A DNA stretch of 64,000 nucleotides from Ruegeria atlantica (GCF_013032005.1 NZ_WQBE01000001.1:434001-498000), one strand, 5' to 3'; positions 8,827-19,357 are shown, counted from the stretch's first letter. The notes: generated from the sequence alone by a model not told the origin. Translations and numbers: made by a program.

Positions 8827-11109
8827 TTATTTTGGCGCACCGTGTTCCGAACCCGATTTCTGACCCTGCTGTTCCGCTTGTTGGTTTGCTGCTTCTCCGG
8901 CTGCTGCACCGATAGCTGCCTTTTGCTCCTCGTTCAGGTTATCCACGTCATCCAGGCCGGGGATCGCAACGCGCACCTCGCGGCGGGCAAAGTCGATGCC
9001 GTTTTCCTTGAACGCTGCCTTCACACGGTTGAAGATTTCCTTGCGCAGGGTGAACTGCTTACCCGGCTTGGCCATGAACTTGCCGCGGATGATCATGCCG
9101 ACATCATCAAAGTCGAACACGCCTTGCGACTTGAAGGGCTGCAGGAAGCCGTCCTTGTGGGTTTCGTCCTCCATCATCTCGGCACCGATCTTCTTAAAGA
9201 TCTTCTTGACCTTGTTGGGGTCGGTGTCGAAGGGCACGGTGAATTTCAGCTTCATGATGACCCAGTCGCGGCTGTAGTTGGTCAGCTTTTGAATCTCACC
9301 GTAGGGAATTGTGTGAACCGGCCCGCGGTGGTGGCGCAGTTGCATTGAACGGATCGAGATTTTTTCGACCGTCCCGGTGGTGCCACCGACATCTACGTAT
9401 TCTCCAACGCGGAAGGCGTCATCGACCAGGAAGAAGATACCGCCCACGATATCGGCCACCAGCTTTTGTGCGCCAAAACCAATGGCCAGACCCAGGACAC
9501 CAGCACCGGCCAGCAGGGGGGTGATGTTGATCCCCAACGCCCCAAGCGCCAGCAGCACAAAGATGACCGCGATAGCGACCTGAGCGGTCACACGCAGCAG
9601 GGGCAGGACGGTGGCCAATCGTGACCCACCCGAGCCACCACCTTCGCCAGCCTCTTCATCCGGGCTTTGATCTGCTGCTTGTTCTTTGGCCAGACGGCGA
9701 TTGACCCAAAGCGACACAAGCTCATTGAGGATGTAGCCAACGGCAATAATGATAAAGAACTGGATAACCTTGCTGCCGGATTCATCACCTCCGCCTGCGA
9801 TTTCCCGAAGATCAAGGTCCCAGGCGTTGGCGATCATCAAGATGACCAGAATGCCAGCCAAGACCCGTCCGATGCGGATATAGCTGCGCTTGGTCGACTT
9901 ATACGCCTTTTCGGCCACGGGGCCTTCGCCCTGCATCGGCGGCTGCAGATGGCGCACCAAACCACGTATCAGCGTGTCCAGAGCGGGTGCAATCAGCAGC
10001 CAGAACATGGTGGTGAAATGTGCACCCTGCAACAATAAGGCGCGCAACATCGGGTCGCGCTGAGCAGCCAGGAACTCGACAAGTAGCCAGATCACCGCAG
10101 ATACGCCGATGGCGAAATATGGGTAATAATGAGCGACTTCCTCGTCGAACTTGGTGTGGTCCGGGTCTGTCCCCAGCATCATTTGGGACAGGCCTTCACG
10201 GGCTTTCCAGGCAATCACTCCGATATAGATGTGGATCGCACCGTTCAGCCAGAACCCGATCCGGGTTTCACGCCCGGTGATGCCGTTCAATTCGTTGAAA
10301 TGGATAATGAACAACGTCAACCCGATCAGGATCAACAGCCCGATCAGATTGCGGTGCAGATATTTTGCCCAGTGGTCGTCAATGTTGACCAGCCGATATT
10401 GGGGTTGGTTCGGGGCCAGTATGAACCGCGAGGCAGCCGCGCCCAGGCGTGGAACCCAGATCAGGTAAAGGACGAAAGGTGCGGCGTAGGTCAGTTGTTC
10501 AGGCGTCAACAATCCGCGTCCCAAGGCGCGGATCACGACATAAAAAACAACTAGCCCGGCGATCTCGCGACAAAAACGGCGAAACAGGAAGCGTACCGCA
10601 CCCCAAAGGTCACTTTCTTCGGTCGCGCTTGCTTGGCTGTGCCATCTGTTGGTGAGCAGGTAGAAAAGCTTTTCCGCAATGTAGCCTGCAATCAAAACGC
10701 TCAGAATCAAACCCATCAACGTAAGAGCGCCGCTTGATCCGAATGTGCCTATAAAGTTCTTGGCCGCATGGGCCTGAGCGCTGAATATATTTGGCACCGT
10801 GACTACGACTTGCGTCCAGGACGTCACCATTGCCGCCCAAATCGCGCCGATTTCCTTGATGGGATCTTCGCGATCCTCTGCTTCGGCAGCCTTTTGTTCA
10901 GCGACCGCGTCCAAACGCTCAAGCAAAATAGCGCGGACCTGATCGTCAGACATACGCGCGACCAGATCGTCCACCTGTTCAGGCGTCAGATCATCGGGAA
11001 TGCTGATAGTGGTTGAGGAACCGGTCGATCCGCTATCCTGCGCAAGAACCGGCCCTGAAAGGCAAATGACGGAAAGTATCGCCAACAAAAGGCGAAGGGG
11101 CTGAAACAT
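8827..11109 (-). CDS. Large MscS-family mechanosensitive channel
   Basis: About 760 residues from the ATG at 11109 (GAGGACAG upstream). A signal peptide ends near VLAQ (residue 24), then comes a periplasmic helical segment, many membrane helices from about residue 125 to 560, and the conserved MscS pore and beta domain: GFGAQKLVADIVGGIFFLVD followed by AFRVGEYVDVG near residues 555-590. The C-terminus is acidic and Gln-rich. MscS channels release solutes on hypo-osmotic shock; this large form resembles the MscK/YbiO type in layout. It is a single-gene unit ended by a strong hairpin. Confidence 0.88.
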   Translation of the reverse strand: MFQPLRLLLAILSVICLSGPVLAQDSGSTGSSTTISIPDDLTPEQVDDLVARMSDDQVRAILLERLDAVAEQKAAEAEDREDPIKEIGAIWAAMVTSWTQVVVTVPNIFSAQAHAAKNFIGTFGSSGALTLMGLILSVLIAGYIAEKLFYLLTNRWHSQASATEESDLWGAVRFLFRRFCREIAGLVVFYVVIRALGRGLLTPEQLTYAAPFVLYLIWVPRLGAAASRFILAPNQPQYRLVNIDDHWAKYLHRNLIGLLILIGLTLFIIHFNELNGITGRETRIGFWLNGAIHIYIGVIAWKAREGLSQMMLGTDPDHTKFDEEVAHYYPYFAIGVSAVIWLLVEFLAAQRDPMLRALLLQGAHFTTMFWLLIAPALDTLIRGLVRHLQPPMQGEGPVAEKAYKSTKRSYIRIGRVLAGILVILMIANAWDLDLREIAGGGDESGSKVIQFFIIIAVGYILNELVSLWVNRRLAKEQAADQSPDEEAGEGGGSGGSRLATVLPLLRVTAQVAIAVIFVLLALGALGINITPLLAGAGVLGLAIGFGAQKLVADIVGGIFFLVDDAFRVGEYVDVGGTTGTVEKISIRSMQLRHHRGPVHTIPYGEIQKLTNYSRDWVIMKLKFTVPFDTDPNKVKKIFKKIGAEMMEDETHKDGFLQPFKSQGVFDFDDVGMIIRGKFMAKPGKQFTLRKEIFNRVKAAFKENGIDFARREVRVAIPGLDDVDNLNEEQKAAIGAAAGEAANQQAEQQGQKSGSEHGAPK

Positions 11110-11221
11110 CGAATCTGTCCTCGAACACAAGTCTTCGTGAATTTTTCGTGATCATAGGTCTAAGTGCCCGAGTTTCCCAGATGTTTTGCCAGCCGAACAC
11201 AGGGCGCGTTGCCGAATGGCC

Positions 11222-11250
11222 AAAAAAAAGGCCGAGCACTAAGCTCGGCC
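11222..11250 (-). terminator. Rho-independent terminator downstream of the LysR gene
   Basis: On the minus strand GGCCGAGC, loop TTAGT, GCTCGGCC, then eight T (complement of 11222-11229). It lies about 140 bp past the LysR stop. A second small hairpin (GCTATGC/GCATAGC, 11370-11390) overlaps the LysR stop codon. Confidence 0.8.
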
Positions 11251-11389
11251 GTAGTCCAACAGGGAGGTATGAAGATGATGAGCGTTTCAGCATCACCGCC
11301 TTCGAGAGTTCATTTAGGGATCACTTTGTGAACGATCAAGAGATTTCAGAATGATTGCTGATCAACCCCGCTATGCCAGTGGTGCATAG

Positions 11390-12298
11390 CTAGAGTTTTC
11401 CCATCTGCTTCAATTGTTTGCGCTGCGTTATGATCTCATCCTGAACAAAGTCACGGAAGGCCGCGACGCGCTTGGAATGGCGCAGTTCCTCGGGATAGGC
11501 GAGGTATACGGGAACATCCGCACTTTCGATATCCGACAGGATCGGCGCGACATTGGGAAGCCCTTGGGTAACGTAGTCCGGCAGGACGCCAATACCCAAG
11601 TTATGCAACACACCCTGAAGAACACCAAAATAATTGTTCACGGTCAGCAGTGATCCTGGATTGTAGGTCATCAGATGGCGCACCATCGCAGCACCTGCAC
11701 CAACTTGCGGTGCTGAAGGTGTCTGACAGATCAGCCGGTGATTTTTGATTTCGTCCAAAGATTTCAGCATACCGCCATGGGTATCGATGTATTCCTGCGT
11801 CGCATACAGCTGCATCTGCACGGTCATCAGGCGTTTGCGGACCAGATCGGCCTGGCTGGGCTCTTTCATGCGGATGGCGACATCAGCCTCGCGCATGGGC
11901 AGGTCTAGCACGCGCTCTTCCAGCATCAGGTCGATATTGAGATCGGGGAACTGGTCGTACAGTTTCGGCAGGCGCGGCGCCAGCCAAAGCGTGCCAAAGC
12001 CGTACGTAGTTGTGACGCGCAGAACGCCAAACACTTCTTCTTCGCTGTCGCGAATGCGCGCAGCAGCAGCGTCCAGACGTTTTGTCATGGCCGAGGTTGC
12101 GTCAAACAACAACTCGCCCTGTTCTGTCAGGATCAACCCGCGCGCGTGGCGGTGGAACAGCGTCGAATCAAGCGACTCTTCCAACGCTCTGATCTGTCGG
12201 CTGACGGCCGATTGCGACAAGTTCAGCTTGTCACCCGCATGAGTCAGGCTGCCTGCATCCGCAACTGCGTGAAATATTCTAAGCTTGTCCCAATCCAT
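11390..12298 (-). CDS. LysR-family transcriptional regulator
   Basis: A 302-residue regulator with an N-terminal winged helix-turn-helix (residues 2-60; LNLSQSAVSRQIRALEESL) and a periplasmic-binding-like effector domain. It is divergent from the indolepyruvate oxidoreductase gene with a 169-bp shared region holding a T-N11-A dyad (12401-12419), so it probably controls that gene and itself. The ligand is unknown; an aromatic keto acid or amino acid would fit the target. The start ATG at 12298 gives the usual family N-terminus. Confidence 0.9.
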   Translation of the reverse strand: MDWDKLRIFHAVADAGSLTHAGDKLNLSQSAVSRQIRALEESLDSTLFHRHARGLILTEQGELLFDATSAMTKRLDAAAARIRDSEEEVFGVLRVTTTYGFGTLWLAPRLPKLYDQFPDLNIDLMLEERVLDLPMREADVAIRMKEPSQADLVRKRLMTVQMQLYATQEYIDTHGGMLKSLDEIKNHRLICQTPSAPQVGAGAAMVRHLMTYNPGSLLTVNNYFGVLQGVLHNLGIGVLPDYVTQGLPNVAPILSDIESADVPVYLAYPEELRHSKRVAAFRDFVQDEIITQRKQLKQMGKL

Positions 12299-12327
12299 CG
12301 CCGCAACTTTCGTTATCTTTCGAACTG

Positions 12328-12419
12328 CCTATATGAAATAGGTAGCAACTTCTACATTCAAACGGTGAAATCCTTAGGTTTCAGGGGATAAACCCTATGC
12401 AGGTCAGAATTTATGACCT
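12328..12419. promoter_or_regulatory. Shared LysR/IOR control region with two dyads
   Basis: AGGTCA (12401-12406) and TGACCT (12414-12419) flank 7 bp and contain the LysR-type T-N11-A pattern. A second dyad, CCTAT-N5-ATAGG, lies at 12328-12342 near the LysR start. The spacing suits one site for activating the oxidoreductase gene and one for autoregulation. Binding is inferred from LysR habits, not shown. Confidence 0.5.
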
Positions 12420-12467
12420 AAAATGTAGAAATACATAGCACACTGATCTGACGTGGGGAGGCGTTTG

Positions 12468-15400
12468 ATGAGTCAGCCGCAAATATCGCTAAATGATCGT
12501 TACGATCTGGATAAGAATCCAATTCTTTTGAACGGCACGCAGGCGCTGGTTCGCCTGATGCTGATGCAAAAGTCCCGGGATACGCAGGCAGGACTGAATA
12601 CAGCTGGATTGGTGACCGGGTACCGCGGCTCACCGCTGGGCGCGGTGGACCTACAGATGACGCGGGCACAGAAACAGCTGACTGAAAGCGACATCACGTT
12701 CCAGTACGGTTTGAACGAGGACCTAGCCGCCACAGCGCTTTGGGGCAGTCAGCAGGCTGGGCTGCGCGGGGATGGGCGGTTCGATGGTGTTTTCGGTCTC
12801 TGGTACGGCAAGGGGCCGGGTGTAGACCGGTCCGGTGACGTGATGCGCCACGCCAATATGGCGGGTACGGCCAAACATGGCGGCGTGCTGGTGGCGATGG
12901 GTGATGACCATACTGGCGAAAGCTCGACCGTTCTGCATCAGTCGGAATGGTCTTTGGTTGATATGTACATGCCAATTGTCAGCCCTGCGGGTGTGCAAGA
13001 GATTTTAGACTATGGCGTTTACGGTTTCGCGCTCAGCCGGTTTTCGGGGCTTTGGGTTGGCCTGAAGACGATGAAGGACACGATTGAGGTCACGTCGGTC
13101 GTTGATGGCAGTGCTGACCGGATGAAGCTTGTCGTGCCCGAGTTCGACATGCCCGAGGGCGGATTGAACATACGTTTGGGCGACACGCCGCACCTGCAAG
13201 AAGGGCGGATCATCGACCACAAACGTTTCGCGGCCGAGATGTTCTCGCACGCCAACAAGATGGACAAGCGTGTGTGGGGCAAACCCGGCGCCAAGATCGG
13301 GTTTGTCGCGGCCGGCAAGAACTGGCTGGATCTGTCCCATGCCATGTCATTGCTGAACATCGACGCGGATGAGGCTGAACGGTTGGGGATCACAACCTAC
13401 AAAATCGGCCAGACTTTCCCATTGGATATGACTGGATTTCACGACTGGGCTGAGGGACTGGACCTGATTGTTATCGTTGAAGAAAAGCGAAAATTGATCG
13501 AGGTTCAGGTCAAAGAAGCCATCTTTGACGACCGTCGCGGACGCCGGGTTTATGGCTGGTACAAGGGTGGGGCCGGGACTCTGCATCGCGAGGAACTGTT
13601 TCCGACCCGTGGTGCGCTTGATCCGAATATGATCGCCGAGAAGCTGGGTGAGATTCTGATCGAAGAGGGCCACGACACAGAAGGCGTCCGCGCCGGTTTG
13701 GCCAAACTGTCCGAGGCCCGCCGAGCCGACAACGCCGAAGAAATCGCGACTCGTCTGCCGTATTTCTGTTCGGGCTGTCCGCATAACAGTTCTACCAGGT
13801 TGCCCGACGGCAGTCGCGCCTACGCGGGTATTGGCTGTCATTATATGGTGCAATGGATGGACCGCGAGACCACCGGGTTCACGCAGATGGGGGGTGAGGG
13901 CGCAAACTGGATCGGCGAAGCGCCTTTTTCGACCACCAAGCACGTGTTCCAGAACCTTGGTGACGGGACGTATAACCATTCCGGTGTGCAGGCGATCCGG
14001 GCGGCGTTGGCTGCGGGCACCAACATCACTTTCAAAATCCTGTTCAACGATGCGGTTGCCATGACCGGCGGCCAGGAAAACGAGGGCGGACTGTCGGCGG
14101 AACGGATTGTTGCCGAGGTCAAGGCTATGGGCGTGCAGAACGTGGCCGTAGTCTATGATGAAAAGGAAGATGTGAATTTCAAGGCGATGCCTGCTGGTGT
14201 GGAAACCTTTGAGCGCGCGGATTTGATGCGGGTACAAGAACAGTTCCGCGAGACCGAGGGTGTTTCGGTCATCGTCTACATCCAAACCTGCGCAGCCGAA
14301 AAACGGCGTCGGCGCAAACGAGGTGAGTTTCCTGACCCCGATAAGCGCGTATTCATCAATACTGACATTTGCGAGGGATGCGGCGATTGCGGCGTGCAAT
14401 CGAACTGCGTCTCGATTGTGCCGAAAGAGACGGAGTTCGGTCGTAAACGGGCTATTGATCAATCAAGCTGCAACAAGGATTTCTCTTGCCTCAAAGGGTT
14501 TTGCCCGTCGTTCGTAACCTTGGAAGGCGCAAAAATCCGCAAGGAAGCAACCACCGATATCGATCTACCGGATCTACCTGAACCAGTGCTGCCTGAAATC
14601 AAAGGGACACATAACGTGGTGATCACTGGTGTTGGCGGCACAGGTGTGGTGACACTGGGTGCGATCCTGGCACAGGCGGCACAGATCGACGGTAAAGGCG
14701 CCGGAATGATGGAGATGGCAGGCCTTGCTCAAAAAGGTGGTGCCGTTCATATCCATTGTCGCTTGGCAAACCGGCCCGAGGATATCAGCGCCATTCGTGT
14801 TGCCACAGGTGAGGCACATGCACTGATCGGGGGCGATCTGGTTGTCTCTGCCGGGGCCAAGACGCTGGGTCTGACGCGCGCGGGTCAAACCGGGGCCGTG
14901 ATCAACAATCATGAGACGGTGACCGGAGATTTCACCCGCGATACCGATTTCCGTATTCCGGGTGACCGGCTCGAACTGGCCTTGCAGGCGCGGTTGAAGG
15001 ATGACGTCTCACTGTTTGACGCAACCGATCTGGCGCGCGCGGTAATGGGCGACTCGATCTATTCCAACATGATGGTTTTTGGTGCGGCCTGGCAGAAGGG
15101 CTTGTTGCCTATCAGCCATGATGCCGTAATTCAGGCCATCGAACTGAATGGAACTGCCGTCGAGCGCAACAAGCGTGCTTTTGACATTGGGCGTTGGGCG
15201 GTTCTGCACTCGCAAGAGGTCGCAGGCATTTTAGAGCCTAACGTGTCAGATATGCCAAGATCTTTGGAGCAAAAGATCGACTATCGTGCGCAGCACCTGA
15301 CAGCGTATCAAAGCGGTCGGTTGGCCAAACGGTATCGCAAAATGGTGGACATGTTTGATGATGAAGCAATCCGCGAAGCCGTGGCAAAAGGCTATCATAA

Positions 15401-15887
15401 GTTGTTGTCATACAAGGATGAATACGAGGTTGCCCGGTTGATGTTGGGCAGCCACGAAAAAGCTGTGGCCGAGTTTGACGGGGATTTCAAAATGACCTTT
15501 CACCTGGCCCCGCCCATCCTTGGCGGAACTGGTGCTGACGGACGTCCGCGCAAACGTTCCTTCGGTGAGTGGATTTTGAAGCCGATGAAACTGCTCACGC
15601 GGTTGAAGTCACTGCGGGGGACACCTCTGGATATTTTTGGTTACAGTGCAGAACGGCGGATGGAACGCGCGTTGATCAAGCAATATGAAAATGATCTCAA
15701 TGAGATAAAACCTCTTGTTACACCTCAGACCCGCGACGCAGTGATTGCGCTGGCGCAATTGCCGCTGGACATTCGCGGGTTCGGGCCGGTCTTGCAGGCC
15801 AACGAGGCCAAGGCGGCCAAGCGGCGCGAGGAATTACTGGCCACCATACGGAACGGAGGACCAGAGCTGCGCGCTGCCGCCGAATAA
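12468..15887 (+). CDS. Indolepyruvate ferredoxin oxidoreductase, fused IorA-IorB form
   Basis: About 1139 residues from the ATG at 12468 (GGGGAGG upstream). Order of parts: ThDP-enzyme domain at the N-terminus; ThDP-binding region after GIGCHYMVQWM near residue 455; a ferredoxin-like cluster CEGCGDCGVQSNC near 635 with a second Cys set (CNKDFSCLKGFC) near 668-680; the gamma-type 2-oxoacid oxidoreductase domain (GVGGTGVVTLG near 725); and a long C-terminal extension typical of the proteobacterial long form. It oxidatively decarboxylates aryl pyruvates to aryl-acetyl-CoA, passing electrons to ferredoxin. It probably serves aromatic amino acid breakdown under LysR control. Confidence 0.9.
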   Translation: MSQPQISLNDRYDLDKNPILLNGTQALVRLMLMQKSRDTQAGLNTAGLVTGYRGSPLGAVDLQMTRAQKQLTESDITFQYGLNEDLAATALWGSQQAGLRGDGRFDGVFGLWYGKGPGVDRSGDVMRHANMAGTAKHGGVLVAMGDDHTGESSTVLHQSEWSLVDMYMPIVSPAGVQEILDYGVYGFALSRFSGLWVGLKTMKDTIEVTSVVDGSADRMKLVVPEFDMPEGGLNIRLGDTPHLQEGRIIDHKRFAAEMFSHANKMDKRVWGKPGAKIGFVAAGKNWLDLSHAMSLLNIDADEAERLGITTYKIGQTFPLDMTGFHDWAEGLDLIVIVEEKRKLIEVQVKEAIFDDRRGRRVYGWYKGGAGTLHREELFPTRGALDPNMIAEKLGEILIEEGHDTEGVRAGLAKLSEARRADNAEEIATRLPYFCSGCPHNSSTRLPDGSRAYAGIGCHYMVQWMDRETTGFTQMGGEGANWIGEAPFSTTKHVFQNLGDGTYNHSGVQAIRAALAAGTNITFKILFNDAVAMTGGQENEGGLSAERIVAEVKAMGVQNVAVVYDEKEDVNFKAMPAGVETFERADLMRVQEQFRETEGVSVIVYIQTCAAEKRRRRKRGEFPDPDKRVFINTDICEGCGDCGVQSNCVSIVPKETEFGRKRAIDQSSCNKDFSCLKGFCPSFVTLEGAKIRKEATTDIDLPDLPEPVLPEIKGTHNVVITGVGGTGVVTLGAILAQAAQIDGKGAGMMEMAGLAQKGGAVHIHCRLANRPEDISAIRVATGEAHALIGGDLVVSAGAKTLGLTRAGQTGAVINNHETVTGDFTRDTDFRIPGDRLELALQARLKDDVSLFDATDLARAVMGDSIYSNMMVFGAAWQKGLLPISHDAVIQAIELNGTAVERNKRAFDIGRWAVLHSQEVAGILEPNVSDMPRSLEQKIDYRAQHLTAYQSGRLAKRYRKMVDMFDDEAIREAVAKGYHKLLSYKDEYEVARLMLGSHEKAVAEFDGDFKMTFHLAPPILGGTGADGRPRKRSFGEWILKPMKLLTRLKSLRGTPLDIFGYSAERRMERALIKQYENDLNEIKPLVTPQTRDAVIALAQLPLDIRGFGPVLQANEAKAAKRREELLATIRNGGPELRAAAE

Positions 15888-15968
15888 ACCGTAACGGGAT
15901 TGTCACGAAACCTAGGCAAAATTGCCGCTTATACTTATCTTGCAGGCCGCAAACTCTCGGAGAGTCGT

Positions 15969-16847
15969 ATGCCCTCGCGCCGCCATATCGCTCGTGACAT
16001 ATCCTATGCCTATTCCGCCGCAACCAAAGGGGGGCGGATGGTGATCAAGCTGATGGAGAACACCACTGGGCGTTTGCGATTGATCAAGCGCGCAGACGGG
16101 TATGAGAAAGAGGTCGCCAAAGGGCGCGACTTTTGGTCGGTCATGGTGGATCGCTATGGTCTGTCGCTGGATATTGTCGACGGTTCGTTGACGAATATTC
16201 CGACGACCGGGCCTCTGATTCTGATTGCCAATCATCCTTACGGTATTCTGGACGGGTTGATGATGGGCCACATCCTGTCTCAGACACGTGGCGATTTCCG
16301 AATTTTGGCCAATCACGTGTTTCGCAAAGCCGAGGATCTGAACAAGATCGTCCTGCCGATTTCGTTTGATGAAACCAAAGAGGCGATGAGACAGAACCTT
16401 GAGACGCGCAAAGCGGCGTTGAAATATTTGGACGAGGGCGGAGCCATCGGGATATTTCCGGGTGGTACGGTCAGCACCGGGCTCAAACCCTTTTCACACC
16501 CGATGGATCCGGGCTGGCGTGGGTTCACGGCAAGAATGGTGGCCAAATCGAACGCCACTGTAGTGCCGGTCTTCTTTGACGGTCACACGTCGCGCTTGTT
16601 TCAGATCGCCAGTCATTTGCACAATACTTTACGCATGGGACTGCTGATCAAAGAGTTCAAAAAACGCGTGGATACACCTGTCAAAGTGGTGATCGGAGAG
16701 CCCATCGGCCGCGACGTTCTGGACCCATTGGCCACGGATACGCGCAAGATGATGGATTTCTTGCGCAAAGCCACGTATGAGCTGTCCCCGACGCCGTTGA
16801 AATCTTATGATTACGGCTATGAATTTGAGGAACGGCATCGCGCCTAA
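15969..16847 (+). CDS. Lysophospholipid acyltransferase family protein (PlsC-like)
   Basis: A 292-residue protein from the ATG at 15969 (GGAGA upstream); an upstream TTG at 15900 is also open. The acyltransferase motif I variant NHPYGILDG is at about residues 88-96 (NHPxxxxD in place of the usual HxxxxD), and block [10 protein letters not shown] is near 163-169. Such enzymes transfer acyl chains to lysophospholipids or related acceptors at the inner membrane. The exact substrate is not predictable. It is followed 9 bp later by murI. Confidence 0.8.
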   Translation: MPSRRHIARDISYAYSAATKGGRMVIKLMENTTGRLRLIKRADGYEKEVAKGRDFWSVMVDRYGLSLDIVDGSLTNIPTTGPLILIANHPYGILDGLMMGHILSQTRGDFRILANHVFRKAEDLNKIVLPISFDETKEAMRQNLETRKAALKYLDEGGAIGIFPGGTVSTGLKPFSHPMDPGWRGFTARMVAKSNATVVPVFFDGHTSRLFQIASHLHNTLRMGLLIKEFKKRVDTPVKVVIGEPIGRDVLDPLATDTRKMMDFLRKATYELSPTPLKSYDYGYEFEERHRA

Positions 16848-16855
16848 AGAGGCTA

Positions 16856-17665
16856 ATGGCAGTAGGCATTTTTGATTCTGGTTTGGGCGGTTTAACCGTT
16901 CTTGACGCCGCGCAGAAACGTCTGCCGGACGTGGATTTTCTGTACTTTGCGGACAGCGCGCATGCGCCCTATGGCGTGCGGGACGCCGAGAATATCTATG
17001 CTCTGACACGGCACGCTGTTTACAATTTGTGGGACCGTGGCTGCGATCTGGTGATTCTGGCCTGTAACACCGCCAGCGCCGCCGCGCTGCGTCGGATGCA
17101 GGAAGAGGGTGTGCCTGCCGGCAAGCGTGTCTTGGGCGTCTTCGTGCCCTTGATCGAGGCATTGACTGAGCGGCAGTGGGGCGACAACAGCCCTCCGCGT
17201 GAGGTTGCCGTAAAGCACGTTGCCTTGTTTGCCACGCCCGCAACGGTTTCTAGCCGAGCCTTCCAGCGAGAGCTGGCGTTCCGAGCCATCGGCGTAGACG
17301 TCGAGGCGCAAGCGTGCGGCGGCGTGGTTGATGCCATCGAAGACGGCGACATGATCTTGGCCGAGGCACTGGTACGCAGCCATGTGGATGCGCTGAAACG
17401 GAAAATGCCAGAACCGCAAGCAGCCATTCTGGGTTGCACGCATTACCCGTTGATGGCGGAAACCTTTCAGGCCGCCTTGGGCCCGGATGTTCAGGTTTAT
17501 AGTCAGGGCGCCTTGGTTGCTGAAAGCCTTGGGGATTACCTTCAACGTCACCCCAACATGCAGGGTGAAGGCAAGGGCGGCTTCTTGACGACTGGAAAGC
17601 CAGATTTTGTCAGCGACCGGGCGACGCAGTTCCTCCGACGACAAATTTCGTTCGAGGCCGCCTGA
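16856..17665 (+). CDS. murI: Glutamate racemase
   Basis: A 269-residue cofactor-independent racemase that makes D-glutamate for peptidoglycan. The two catalytic cysteines are visible in the contexts ACNTASAA (near residue 70) and GCTHYPL (near 194). The N-terminal [11 protein letters not shown] motif (residues 5-15) is standard. Length is usual. It follows the acyltransferase gene with a 9-bp gap and precedes argC by about 95 bp. Confidence 0.95.
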   Translation: MAVGIFDSGLGGLTVLDAAQKRLPDVDFLYFADSAHAPYGVRDAENIYALTRHAVYNLWDRGCDLVILACNTASAAALRRMQEEGVPAGKRVLGVFVPLIEALTERQWGDNSPPREVAVKHVALFATPATVSSRAFQRELAFRAIGVDVEAQACGGVVDAIEDGDMILAEALVRSHVDALKRKMPEPQAAILGCTHYPLMAETFQAALGPDVQVYSQGALVAESLGDYLQRHPNMQGEGKGGFLTTGKPDFVSDRATQFLRRQISFEAA

Positions 17666-17759
17666 CTTAGGTCAAGGACGCTGCTGCACACTCTCCTTTA
17701 TTCGAAGACCGTCACATCGGCGGTCGTGATTTGTGACACACTGGAACAAGAGGTCTGAC

Positions 17760-18788
17760 ATGACCCATAAAATCGCAATTCTGGGTGCTTCGGGTTATAC
17801 CGGCGCCGAACTGGTGCGGCTGATCGCCGAGCACCCGAATATGGAAATCACTGCCTTGGCCGCCGAGCGGAAGGCCGGCATGTCAATGGCACAGGTCTTT
17901 CCGCATCTGCGTCACATGGATTTGCCAGACCTGTGCAAAATCTCTGAGATCGACTTTTCCACGGTCGACCTGTGTTTCTGCGCCTTGCCACACAAAACTA
18001 GCCAAGAGGTCATTCGTGACCTGCCGAAAAACCTCAAAATCGTTGATCTGTCCGCGGATTTCCGTCTGCGTGACCCGGATGAATACGAAAAATGGTACGG
18101 AAACCCGCACGCCGCGCTGCAACAGCAGGAAGAGGCCGTCTATGGCCTGACCGAGTTCTACCGGGATGACATCCGCAATGCGCGGTTGGTCGCGGGAACC
18201 GGGTGTAATGCAGCGACGGGTCAGTATGTGCTGCGTCCGTTGATTTCTGCAGGTGTTATCGATTTGGATGATATCGTGCTGGATCTGAAATGCGCCGTTT
18301 CGGGCGCAGGCCGGTCGCTGAAGGAAAATCTGCTGCATGCGGAGCTCAGCGAAGGCTACAATGCGTATGCGGTTGGCGGTACGCACCGGCATCTGGGTGA
18401 GTTCGATCAGGAATTCTCGGCACTGGCGGGGCGTACGGTGCATGTGCAGTTCACGCCGCACCTGATCCCGGCTAACCGGGGAATTCTTGCGACGACTTAC
18501 GTCAAAGGGGACTCGGCAAGTGTGTATGAGACACTTGCCAAAGCCTATGAAGAAGAACCCTTTATTCAGATGTTGCCGTTCGGCGAAACACCTTCGACCC
18601 ACCATGTGCGCGGTTCGAATTTCTGCCACATCGGTGTTGTCGGCGATCGGATCGAACGCCGCGCCATCGTGATCGGCGCATTGGATAACCTGACAAAAGG
18701 TAGCAGCGGCCAAGCCTTGCAGAACGCCAACCTGATGTTAGGTGAAGATGAAACCCGGGGGCTGATGATGGCCCCGCTATTCCCGTGA
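17760..18788 (+). CDS. argC: N-acetyl-gamma-glutamyl-phosphate reductase
   Basis: A 342-residue NADPH-dependent reductase of arginine biosynthesis that converts N-acetylglutamyl phosphate to its semialdehyde. It shows the dinucleotide-binding motif [14 protein letters not shown] (residues 7-20), the catalytic cysteine C149 in [12 protein letters not shown], and conserved [10 protein letters not shown]. The ATG at 17760 has AGAGG upstream. It lies immediately before the cytochrome c maturation genes (8-bp gap to ccmE). Confidence 0.95.
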   Translation: MTHKIAILGASGYTGAELVRLIAEHPNMEITALAAERKAGMSMAQVFPHLRHMDLPDLCKISEIDFSTVDLCFCALPHKTSQEVIRDLPKNLKIVDLSADFRLRDPDEYEKWYGNPHAALQQQEEAVYGLTEFYRDDIRNARLVAGTGCNAATGQYVLRPLISAGVIDLDDIVLDLKCAVSGAGRSLKENLLHAELSEGYNAYAVGGTHRHLGEFDQEFSALAGRTVHVQFTPHLIPANRGILATTYVKGDSASVYETLAKAYEEEPFIQMLPFGETPSTHHVRGSNFCHIGVVGDRIERRAIVIGALDNLTKGSSGQALQNANLMLGEDETRGLMMAPLFP

Positions 18789-18795
18789 GGACGGT

Positions 18796-19242
18796 ATGAA
18801 AACGCTCAAGAAACGTCGTCGAGTACAAGTCATTCTTCTGGCCGTCGTGGCTTTGGTCTTGGCGACAGGGTTGATTGGGTTTGCGATGCGCGATGGCATT
18901 AACTTTTTCCGCTCTCCCAGTCAGGTGATTGCTGAACCCCCGAAACCGACAGAAGTGTTTCGTATCGGTGGTCTGGTCGAGGAAGGCTCGATCATTCGCG
19001 GGCAGGGCGAGACAGTGCGTTTTGTCGTGACCGATGGCGGTGAAAGTGTACCGGTGGCGTTTACCGGGGTTCTGCCGGATCTGTTTGCGGAAAACCAGGG
19101 CATGGTAGGGACGGGTTCTTACGTGAACGGTGTATTCGAAGCCACAGAAATTCTTGCAAAACATGACGAAACGTACATGCCGAAAGAGGTGGTCGACGCC
19201 CTGAAAGAACAGGGTGTTTACAAAGAGGCTGGTGAAAGTTGA
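18796..19242 (+). CDS. ccmE: Cytochrome c maturation heme chaperone CcmE
   Basis: A 148-residue periplasmic heme chaperone anchored by one N-terminal helix (residues 10-30). The covalent heme-binding histidine is H123 and the axial tyrosine Y127, in the motif KHDETYMP. CcmE receives heme from the CcmABCD complex and passes it to CcmF/CcmH. The next ccm genes (ccmF, ccmH) lie 1.4 kb downstream, separated by an endolysin/holin pair; ccmABCDG are not in this window. Confidence 0.95.
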   Translation: MKTLKKRRRVQVILLAVVALVLATGLIGFAMRDGINFFRSPSQVIAEPPKPTEVFRIGGLVEEGSIIRGQGETVRFVVTDGGESVPVAFTGVLPDLFAENQGMVGTGSYVNGVFEATEILAKHDETYMPKEVVDALKEQGVYKEAGES

Positions 19243-19357
19243 TTTACCTTAGCTGACAAGCAAGAACTGATGGGCGTTGCGCATGCAGCGCCCTTTTTCA
19301 TTGCGCCAAATTAACCGGTTAGCCTCAGCGTTTGGTCAACGGCAGGCGGAGGGTGCG

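Noticed and set aside
11033-11296. 87-codon minus-strand frame upstream of the channel gene
   Set aside because: It runs through a strong Rho-independent terminator and into the channel gene start, so it is not a plausible gene.
13347-14462. 371-codon minus-strand frame opposite the indolepyruvate oxidoreductase
   Set aside because: Antisense to conserved sequence and no recognisable protein features.
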